Assembly: GCA_021201665.1 (NCBI GenBank)
Contig: JAJQEO010000047.1
Span: 1-49,409, forward strand
Length of the DNA: 49,409 bases
DNA from: Lachnospiraceae bacterium
Lineage (GTDB): Bacteria > Bacillota > Clostridia > Lachnospirales > Lachnospiraceae
Reading direction: 5' to 3'
The notes under the pieces were generated by a model that was given only the letters and a program-made list of their open reading frames with translations, was not told the DNA's origin and did not search any database. Below are positions 42,850-49,409 of this stretch, piece by piece. How positions within the stretch are numbered: position 1 is the stretch's first letter; the number at the start of each line of letters is the position of its first letter. The position numbers and the translations under genes were made by a program.

Positions 42850-44091
42850 ATGATTACACAGGCTCCAAGAGGCGTACAGGACTGGTACGGAGAAGAGATG
42901 CAGAAACGCGCGTATGTGGAGAAGCTCGCGCGTGAAACGGCGCGATCTTATCATATGGAAGAGATTATCACACCGATTTTTGAGCATACAGAGCTTTTCC
43001 AGCGCGGAGTGGGGACGGATACGGATGTGGTGCAAAAGGAAATGTACACCTTCAAGGATAAAGCGGAACGCAGCATTACGCTGAAGCCTGAAGGAACTGC
43101 CGGTGTGATGCGCGCGTATCTGGAGCATGCCATGTATGCGCAGCCGGCGCCGACCAAGCTTTTCTATGTGACCCCGGCTTTCCGCTATGAGAAACCGCAG
43201 AAGGGAAGGCTCCGCCAGCATCATCAGTTCGGCGTGGAGCTGGTCGGCTCGGAAAGTCCTCTCGCGGAGATTGAACTGATTTCATTTGTGACGGATCTGC
43301 TGGGAAAATTCGGACTGCGTGATGTGACGCTTCATATCAACAGCATCGGCTGCGCGAATTGCAGGAAGGCTTACAACGAGGCGCTGCTTGCCTATCTTCG
43401 CGGCTACGAATCGGAGCTCTGCCCGACCTGCCGGGAACGCATGCAGAAAAATCCTCTGCGTGTTCTGGACTGCAAGGTAGAGACCTGTAAAAAAATTGTC
43501 GCAGACGCACCCAGGACGATCGACTATCTCGACGAGGAGTGCCGCGGACATTTTGAGGAGCTGCAGGGACTGCTGAAGGAATTGGGCATTCCTTATGAAA
43601 TTGACACCGGGATCGTGCGCGGCCTGGATTATTATACGAAGACTGTGTTTGAATTTGTAAATTCTGATGGGTTTACACTCTGCGGCGGCGGCCGCTACGA
43701 TGGTTTGATCCATGAACTGGATGAAAAACAGGACATCCCTTCCGTAGGCTTCGGCATGGGAATCGAGCGGATTTTGTATTTTATGGATAATGAAGGCGTA
43801 GTTTTTCCGCAAGAGGATTCGGTCGATCTGTATGTCGGCATCCTTGGGAAAGAGGCGCGCGCGAAAGCCTATGCCCTGGTGCGGAGCCTCCGGCAGAAGG
43901 GACTGGTCGTGGAGACCGACTATATGGACCGCAGTGTAAAGGCGCAGATGAAATACGCGAACAAGCTGGGAGCCAGGAAAACAGTGATTATCGGCTCGAA
44001 GGAGCTCGAAGAGAACCGCGCGTTTGTCAAGGATATGGCGACCGGAGAGCAGACGGAAAGCGCGCTTGACGAGATCGCCAGGTTGCTGTAG
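42850..44091 (+). CDS. hisS: Histidyl-tRNA synthetase
   Basis: Charges tRNA-His. 413 residues, class II. Motif 1 lies in the N-terminal region, motif 2 is [20 protein letters not shown], the histidine-specific segment [12 protein letters not shown] follows, and motif 3 is VGFGMGIER. The C-terminal anticodon-binding domain begins at [26 protein letters not shown] stands before the ATG. No T-box leader is apparent; the upstream gap is the 15-bp repeat array. Confidence 0.97.
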   Translation: MITQAPRGVQDWYGEEMQKRAYVEKLARETARSYHMEEIITPIFEHTELFQRGVGTDTDVVQKEMYTFKDKAERSITLKPEGTAGVMRAYLEHAMYAQPAPTKLFYVTPAFRYEKPQKGRLRQHHQFGVELVGSESPLAEIELISFVTDLLGKFGLRDVTLHINSIGCANCRKAYNEALLAYLRGYESELCPTCRERMQKNPLRVLDCKVETCKKIVADAPRTIDYLDEECRGHFEELQGLLKELGIPYEIDTGIVRGLDYYTKTVFEFVNSDGFTLCGGGRYDGLIHELDEKQDIPSVGFGMGIERILYFMDNEGVVFPQEDSVDLYVGILGKEARAKAYALVRSLRQKGLVVETDYMDRSVKAQMKYANKLGARKTVIIGSKELEENRAFVKDMATGEQTESALDEIARLL

Positions 44092-44134
44092 TCCTTCCAG
44101 AGGTATCCAATTCTCCTGAAGCACACGGGCTCCC

Positions 44135-45442
44135 TTATTCACCTGTCTCAGAGTCAGAAGATACAAACGCTTCAATTGCCGCATTGATATTTCCCATCAG
44201 GGCGTTGGTGAAATCGGAATCAAAATATACTTCCCAGGTGGAGCCGTTATTGGAAAAGGTGAGGGTGACATCTGTGGAAGCGGTATCGGTATTTTCCTGA
44301 AGAGCCTCCAGAAGCATCCGTGAGGTTTCATTGGAAAAAGCGGTGGAGCCATCCCGGATCGACTGGGTGGTTCCGGCGTACTCAAGAAGCGCCTCTCTGT
44401 AAACCTCAAGTACGCTGGTCATGCCAACGCTGGTGACTCGAATGACAGCAGTGGCTGTCGAGCCTTCCTCTGTGCAGCGAAGTATTTCAAAGTCCAGCGC
44501 GTCCGTCAGCTGGCTGATATATTCCTCATCAATCAGGGAGTAGTATTCCGAATTGTAGGTCGCAAAAACATCTTCAATCTCCAGGTAATCCATCCATTCC
44601 TCCGCTGTCAGCTCCTCAAGAGCGTCCAGGTGAATCTCCAGTGTTTCCTTGGCAGTAAGGATGTAAGGGTCATTCATATAGGAAATAAAGCCGCCGACCA
44701 GCTCATCCTCCAGACTTTCGTCTGAAAGGATAACCCAGATATTATTTTCTTTTTTCAAATGGAAGCTGGCGGTGGTGACCACGGTGTCATAGGTGTTAGA
44801 AGAGAGCATGTCCCGCAGAAGACGGTAGTAATCGGCCGTTGTGGCTTCTTCGGAATCGTCCGGGTAAATTTCCACAGAAGCTTTTAGAATTTCCCTGCAA
44901 AGATTCCGGGCAAGCTCTCTCGCGTCGATATTAGAAATCTGTACAGTGACGGTCGCTTCGTCCCCGTTGATTTCTTCATCTTCGATCATATAGGTGAAAT
45001 TTTCAAAGAAAAGATCCACGGCCTCAGTGGCGTCGGCACCGATCTCGCCGCTTGTCAGTCTGGAATTCATCAGATTTTCATAAGAAATAAAGGAAGAGAT
45101 TGTATCCTCATCAAGCTTTCGTATCAGCTCCAGCTCCTGCTGGACAGCCTGAGCGGGGCGCTCCATCTGGACTTTATTCCAGAGATATACTGCACCTGTC
45201 AGAAGAATCTGCGCGGTCATGATAGCCGGTATCCCTGCGTAAAAGCGGGGCTTTTTCGTCTTATGATGAAAAATATGCATTCCGACGAAAATGCCAATGC
45301 TTCCAAACAGCAGTGCGACAATGAAAAGCGTCCGCTCCGGGATCCGCCAGCGCCGCCTTCGGGCTTTGAGCTTGTCGATCCCCATCAGAATCAGACCGGC
45401 CAGATTAATAATGACTATGTAAGCGATCAAAAATGCCTTCAT
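44135..45442 (-). CDS. DUF1294 membrane domain fused to a duplicated extracytoplasmic domain
   Basis: 435 residues. The first ~85 are a DUF1294 module with helices near 2-20, 37-58 and 69-90 (NLAGLILMGIDKLKARRRRW, MHIFHHKTKKPRFYAGIP). From about 100 on, the chain is acidic and outside the membrane and looks like two similar ~165-residue lipoprotein-type domains: each has a helical start, a VxVxV-type beta stretch and a conserved-looking end ((F/V)(I/Y)...DFTNALMGNI). The function of neither part is known. GGAGG precedes the ATG. Convergent with hisS; no clear terminator between them. Confidence 0.75.
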   Translation of the reverse strand: MKAFLIAYIVIINLAGLILMGIDKLKARRRRWRIPERTLFIVALLFGSIGIFVGMHIFHHKTKKPRFYAGIPAIMTAQILLTGAVYLWNKVQMERPAQAVQQELELIRKLDEDTISSFISYENLMNSRLTSGEIGADATEAVDLFFENFTYMIEDEEINGDEATVTVQISNIDARELARNLCREILKASVEIYPDDSEEATTADYYRLLRDMLSSNTYDTVVTTASFHLKKENNIWVILSDESLEDELVGGFISYMNDPYILTAKETLEIHLDALEELTAEEWMDYLEIEDVFATYNSEYYSLIDEEYISQLTDALDFEILRCTEEGSTATAVIRVTSVGMTSVLEVYREALLEYAGTTQSIRDGSTAFSNETSRMLLEALQENTDTASTDVTLTFSNNGSTWEVYFDSDFTNALMGNINAAIEAFVSSDSETGE

Positions 45443-45599
45443 GAAAAACCTCCGATAATAAGTGCATCGACGAAAAGCATTCTACACCATGAGATACCAT
45501 TTGTCAAACGCTACTTTTAAAATTTTTAAAATTCAAATCGTATTAGACACGATTCGACATTATTCAACAGATTTCATCATGTGATTTTTTTACTTTTTC

Positions 45600-45628
45600 T
45601 TGACTTTAAATGGAAAGCAAAGTATGAT
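45600..45628 (+). promoter_or_regulatory. Promoter of glyA
   Basis: TTGACT (45600-45605), 17-bp spacer and TATGAT (45623-45628). Start near 45635, about 49 nt before the glyA ATG. Confidence 0.75.
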
Positions 45629-45683
45629 ATTAGACGGCATGGACGCAGGCCGAATGAATGACGATAAAGCGAGGAGAATTCAT

Positions 45684-46922
45684 ATGTATTCACTGGAAGA
45701 GGTACGGCGCGTGGATCCCGAGATTGCGGATGCCATCGCAGCGGAACAGGAAAGACAGAACAGCCATATTGAGCTGATCGCATCAGAAAACTGGGTTTCT
45801 AAGGCCGTTATGGCGGCGATGGGAAGTCCGCTGACGAATAAATACGCGGAAGGGTATCCGGGGAAACGGTATTATGGCGGCTGTGAATGTGTGGATGTAG
45901 TAGAAGATCTGGCACGCAGCCGGGCCATGGAGCTTTTTGGGTGTACGTACGCAAACGTACAGCCGCATTCCGGCGCGCAGGCAAACATGGCGGTGTTTTT
46001 CGCACTGCTGAAGCCCGGAGACAAGGTGATGGGGATGGACCTTTCCCAGGGCGGACACCTTTCTCATGGGAGTCCTGCTAATTTTTCCGGTTCTTATTTT
46101 GACGTCACATCCTATGGCGTAAATGATGAGGGATTTATAGATTATGATGAAGTGCGCCGCATCGCGCTGGAGTGCCGTCCGAAGCTGATTGTCGCGGGGG
46201 CAAGCGCCTATGCGCGTACGATTGATTTTAAGCGCTTCCGTGAGATTGCGGACGAAGTGGGCGCCTACCTGATGGTGGACATCGCGCATATCGCGGGCCT
46301 GGTGGCCGCGGGTGTGCATCCGAGCCCGATTCCCTACGCGCATGTGACAACGACGACGACCCACAAGACACTGCGTGGTCCCCGCGGCGGACTGATTCTT
46401 TCCGACGCGGAATTCGCGAAAAAGGTGAATTTTAATAAGGCGATTTTCCCGGGTACGCAGGGCGGTCCGCTGATGCATGTGATCGCGGCGAAGGCAGTCT
46501 GCTTTAAGGAAGCGCTGCAGCCGGAATTTAAGACCTATCAGGAAAATGTGGCGAAGAATGCGAAGGCGCTCTGTGCCGGACTGATGAACCGCGGCGTGAA
46601 GATCGTCTCCGGCGGCACGGACAACCATCTGATGCTGGTCGACCTGACGAGCGTGGGCAGGACCGGCAAGGAGGTAGAGCATCTGCTCGATTCGGTGAAT
46701 ATCACCTGTAATAAGAACACGATACCGAATGATCCGCAGTCCGCGTTTGTGACCAGCGGTATCCGTCTGGGGACGCCTGCGGTCACCTCGCGAGGCATGA
46801 ATGAGGCGGACATGGATACGATTGCGGAAGCAATTTCCGCGATGCTTAAGGATGAGCCGGGCTGTAAGGAGAAGGCCAGGGCGCTGGTGAAGTCGCTCAC
46901 GGACAGGTATCCGCTGGTTTAG
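45684..46922 (+). CDS. glyA: Serine hydroxymethyltransferase
   Basis: PLP enzyme interconverting serine and glycine with tetrahydrofolate, the main source of one-carbon units. 412 residues from the ATG at 45684 (GAGGAG seven bases upstream); an in-frame start at 45600 would lie in the promoter. [67 protein letters not shown] and the PLP-lysine motif [14 protein letters not shown] are canonical. Monocistronic, with its own terminator. Confidence 0.97.
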   Translation: MYSLEEVRRVDPEIADAIAAEQERQNSHIELIASENWVSKAVMAAMGSPLTNKYAEGYPGKRYYGGCECVDVVEDLARSRAMELFGCTYANVQPHSGAQANMAVFFALLKPGDKVMGMDLSQGGHLSHGSPANFSGSYFDVTSYGVNDEGFIDYDEVRRIALECRPKLIVAGASAYARTIDFKRFREIADEVGAYLMVDIAHIAGLVAAGVHPSPIPYAHVTTTTTHKTLRGPRGGLILSDAEFAKKVNFNKAIFPGTQGGPLMHVIAAKAVCFKEALQPEFKTYQENVAKNAKALCAGLMNRGVKIVSGGTDNHLMLVDLTSVGRTGKEVEHLLDSVNITCNKNTIPNDPQSAFVTSGIRLGTPAVTSRGMNEADMDTIAEAISAMLKDEPGCKEKARALVKSLTDRYPLV

Positions 46923-46996
46923 ACCGAGGGTAGTGATTAGTGGGCAATAATTAGTGACCGGCGGCGGAAATGCTTTCAGGGAACGGCAAAGGAGAG

Positions 46997-47024
46997 GGTC
47001 TGGCAGAGATGCCGGGCCTTTTCT
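46997..47024 (+). terminator. Terminator of glyA
   Basis: GGTCTGGCA (46997-47005) pairs with TGCCGGGCC (47010-47018) including two G-T pairs, loop GAGA, followed by TTTTCT. The remaining sequence to 47206 holds no supported gene. Confidence 0.78.
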
Positions 47025-47139
47025 GATATGGCAGACGATCCTGGCCTTGAGCAGGGAAGAGCAAGGAGCAGTGCATTTTTTTGAGCGGCTTTCCTGTGAC
47101 GGGACATACGAAGTTCAGGAAACCTTAAGAAAAATAAGA

Positions 47140-47167
47140 TTACTTTTTGCCGGGGATGTGTTATAGT
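47140..47167 (+). promoter_or_regulatory. Possible promoter of the exporter adaptor gene
   Basis: TATAGT (47162-47167) preceded at 16 bp by a weak TTACTT (47140-47145). Start would be near 47174, about 33 nt before the ATG. Confidence 0.4.
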
Positions 47168-47206
47168 GGTACCAGAGTACATCATCTCCGAAGGGACGAC
47201 TTTTTT

Positions 47207-48649
47207 ATGAAAAAGGTTATTATTACATTATTAATACTGGCATTACTTGGCGGCGGAGGGTATGGCGCTTACTATTATTTTTTTCTGGATTCAGCGGGGA
47301 GCCAGGGACGTGTATCCTCGACGAGTGATGACGCGGTCTATGTGATGACAGTTTCAGCGATTACCGGCTATGGCACGGGTTCCGGCGTGACGGAGACTTA
47401 TGCCGGGGAAGTGGAAGCTCAGGCCACGATCGAGGTTAAGCTGGATTCGGACCGGACCCTGGACGAATGCTATGTTGAGGAAGGCGACATTGTTGAAGAA
47501 GGGCAGGAGCTTTTTTCTTATGAGACACAGGATGTGGAGGACGATATTGCCCAGGCCGAGATTGATATCGAGAGAGACCAGATGGAGATTGAGTCCAACG
47601 AGGCACAGATCACTCAGAATGAAAAGCTGATGGCGAGCGCGACAGACTCTGATGAAAAGACGGAGTACTATCTGGAGATTTTGCAGCTGCAGAATTCTAA
47701 TAAATCTCTGGAATATGAGATTAAGTCCAAGCAGCTTGAGATCGAGTCTCTGCAGGAGACACTGGATGAGTCAGTAGTGACGGCGGAGATGGGCGGGATT
47801 ATCCAGAAAATATCCGATGTAAGCGACGACGATTCTTATTCCTCTTCTGACAGCGCTTATATCACGATCCTGGCGGAAGGTGACTATCGGATCAAGGGTA
47901 CGGTCAATGAACTGAATTATGATGACATCTACGAGGGCATGCCCGTGATTGTACACTCCCGCGTGGATTCTTCCATTATCTGGACGGGGACCATAACTGA
48001 GATCAGTACAGAACAGGACGGATCTGATTCGGACGATTATTATTACGGCTATTATGAGTCCTCTGATACATCCACCTATTCCTTTTATGTGGAACTGGAT
48101 AATGCCGACGGCCTCCTGCTCGGTCAGCATGTTTATCTGGAGGAGGATTCCGGCCAGCTTGAAGAGAAGACGGGACTCTGGCTCTCAGAATATTACATTA
48201 TGCTGGAGGACGATACTGCATATGTCTGGCTGGCTAATACATCCAACACGATTGAGAAGCACGAGATTACTCTGGGAGATTACGATGAGGATCTGGAGGA
48301 ATATGAGATCCTGGACGGGCTGGAGGCAGAGGATTATATCGCGCCTCTTGCGGATACGATCTCCGAAGGTGATCCGGTATATTATTATGATATTGCAGCC
48401 GTGACGACAGATGATTATGACGATCTGGAGTATTATGATGCGGACGAGGAGGACGATGACGGCACCATTTATTACGACGTAGACGACGAAGAGTATTATG
48501 ATTTAGAGGATGACAGTGTCTATTATTATGATGAAGATGATGACGATATTGTCTACTATGAAGATGACGATGATGTCTATTATGAGGACGATGACGACGA
48601 TGTCTATTATGAGGATGATGACGACATTATTTACTATGAAGAGGACTGA
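47207..48649 (+). CDS. HlyD/MacA-type export adaptor with Asp/Tyr-rich C-terminal tail
   Basis: 480 residues. The N-terminal helix (VIITLLILALLGGGGYGAYY, about 4-23) anchors it. A split biotinyl-lipoyl domain (GEVEAQATIEVKLDSDRTLD with YVEEGDIVEEGQELFSYET; second half VVTAEMGGIIQKIS) flanks a coiled-coil hairpin of about 100 residues (AEIDIERDQMEIESNEAQIT). A beta-barrel part follows (YRIKGTVNELNYDDIYEGMP). From about residue 400 to the end the chain is almost only Asp, Glu, Tyr and a few Val/Ile, with VYYEDDDD-type repeats. The ATG at 47207 follows AAGGGA. The ABC ATPase gene begins 23 bp downstream, so they form an exporter operon. Confidence 0.87.
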   Translation: MKKVIITLLILALLGGGGYGAYYYFFLDSAGSQGRVSSTSDDAVYVMTVSAITGYGTGSGVTETYAGEVEAQATIEVKLDSDRTLDECYVEEGDIVEEGQELFSYETQDVEDDIAQAEIDIERDQMEIESNEAQITQNEKLMASATDSDEKTEYYLEILQLQNSNKSLEYEIKSKQLEIESLQETLDESVVTAEMGGIIQKISDVSDDDSYSSSDSAYITILAEGDYRIKGTVNELNYDDIYEGMPVIVHSRVDSSIIWTGTITEISTEQDGSDSDDYYYGYYESSDTSTYSFYVELDNADGLLLGQHVYLEEDSGQLEEKTGLWLSEYYIMLEDDTAYVWLANTSNTIEKHEITLGDYDEDLEEYEILDGLEAEDYIAPLADTISEGDPVYYYDIAAVTTDDYDDLEYYDADEEDDDGTIYYDVDDEEYYDLEDDSVYYYDEDDDDIVYYEDDDDVYYEDDDDDVYYEDDDDIIYYEED

Positions 48650-48672
48650 AAATCAGAGGAGTGTGCAGGCTT

Positions 48673-49409
48673 ATGATTTTAAAGCTCGAGCATATTTATA
48701 AAGATTATAACCTGGGAAAATTAAAGGTCCCCGCGCTGAAGGACGTCACCCTGGAGGTCGAAAAGGGGGAATATCTGGCTGTCATGGGGCCGTCCGGCTC
48801 CGGAAAATCTACGCTGATGAACATCATCGGCTGTCTGGATCGTCCGACATCGGGGCGCTATGAGTTATCGGGACAGAATGTGATGGGGCTTTCCGATTCA
48901 CAGCTGGCAGATGTCCGGCTGCAGAGCCTTGGGTTTGTGTTTCAGAACTTCCAGCTTCTCCCTCGTATGACAGCACTTGATAATGTGGCGCTGCCGCTGG
49001 TCTACGCAGGCGTGAGGAAAAAGATCCGGCGGCAGAAGGCCAGGGAGGCACTGGTTCGTGTTGGTCTGGAGGAACGTCTTTCCTTTAAACCGACGCAGCT
49101 TTCGGGCGGACAGAAACAGAGGGTGGCGATTGCGAGAGCCATGGTGAACAATCCGGATATCCTGCTGGCGGATGAACCGACGGGCGCGCTGGATTCCAAG
49201 TCAGGAGAGCAGGTGATGGAGCTGTTCCAGAGCCTGAATGATGAGGGCGTGACTGTGATTATGATTACCCATGACCGTAATATTGCCAATCACGCGAAGA
49301 GGATGGTCGAGATCTTTGACGGGGAGCTGACAGAGCGCAGAAATCCGGTCAGACCGGAAGAACCTGTGAAAGAGGGAGACTCCGCCGGACCGGAGGAATT
49401 TATGAAAGA
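48673..49409 (+). CDS. MacB/LolD-type ABC transporter ATP-binding protein, cut by right edge
   Basis: Reads MILKLEHIYKDYNLGKLKVP from the ATG at 48673, 11 bases after GAGGAG, and stays open to the window end (245 codons). Walker A is GPSGSGKST, Q-loop FVFQNFQLLPRMT, signature LSGGQKQRVAIARA, Walker B ILLADEPTGALD, and the switch His is in MITHD. It would energise export with the adjacent adaptor; the substrate might be a peptide, lipid or drug. An in-frame ATG at 49402 follows GGAGGAATTT and may be the start of a permease. Since it shares this reading frame, either the ATPase stops just beyond the window or the two are fused as in MacB. Confidence 0.9.
   Translation, partial: MILKLEHIYKDYNLGKLKVPALKDVTLEVEKGEYLAVMGPSGSGKSTLMNIIGCLDRPTSGRYELSGQNVMGLSDSQLADVRLQSLGFVFQNFQLLPRMTALDNVALPLVYAGVRKKIRRQKAREALVRVGLEERLSFKPTQLSGGQKQRVAIARAMVNNPDILLADEPTGALDSKSGEQVMELFQSLNDEGVTVIMITHDRNIANHAKRMVEIFDGELTERRNPVRPEEPVKEGDSAGPEEFMK

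Noticed and set aside
45600..45683. Upstream start of glyA
   Set aside because: It lies within the promoter and transcription start region, and the added residues do not look like SHMT.
46954..47166. 70-codon frame between glyA and the adaptor gene
   Set aside because: It overlaps the glyA terminator and has no ribosome binding site or recognisable sequence.

Overview
The window looks like chromosome of a spore-forming, Gram-positive gut Clostridia, most likely Lachnospiraceae. This rests on a complete spoIIIA operon, CodY, HrcA/CIRCE-type control of groESL, HemZ, a DUF6106-like protein, AGGAGG-type ribosome binding sites and TTGACA/TATAAT promoters. Most of it is ordinary core genome. No phage, IS transposase, CRISPR array or rRNA was seen. 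There is one tRNA (Gly-GCC).

Layout. 1-6.1 kb: a RACo/DUF4445-type ASKHA protein cut by the left edge, a GlgX-like debranching enzyme, an MNT nucleotidyltransferase followed by a 23-codon stump of what was probably its HEPN partner, dUTPase, and carbamate kinase on the minus strand. 6.6-12.8 kb: spoIIIAA-AH, the forespore-mother-cell channel operon. 13.1-16.6 kb: malic enzyme (-), a secreted SGNH hydrolase with cell-wall-binding repeats, and a small conserved-looking protein (-). 17.1-22.5 kb: comM, a stand-alone toxin-like domain protein, dprA, topA. 22.9-26.1 kb: codY and groES-groEL. 26.2-31.7 kb: two membrane proteins, guaB, an amidase and a HEAT-methyltransferase. 32-36 kb: tRNA-Gly and a BlaI-type repressor (both -), then a probable operon of two small proteins plus cstA. 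36.3-42.6 kb: apt, relA, an MBL hydrolase, hemZ and an HD-GYP protein. 42.8-49.4 kb: hisS, a DUF1294 fusion protein (-), glyA, and an ABC exporter pair (adaptor plus ATPase) cut by the right edge.

Regulation ties several genes together. CodY senses GTP and branched-chain amino acids. A CodY-box-like sequence (13/15) lies in the codY promoter, and two overlapping boxes (14/15 and 13/15) lie at the predicted start of transcription of the cstA operon. guaB, apt and relA, which set GTP and (p)ppGpp levels, are close by.

The most unusual content is intergenic. There are two families of short dispersed repeats. Family A has GTAACTG ends and two hairpins whose stems vary by compensatory changes; several copies begin exactly at a stop codon. 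Family B is about 50 bp with four copies. There are also many degenerate tandem repeats (12, 14, 15, 18 and 31 bp units) between genes and, in similar form, inside poorly constrained protein segments. An exporter adaptor ends in a remarkable Asp/Tyr-rich tail of about 80 residues.
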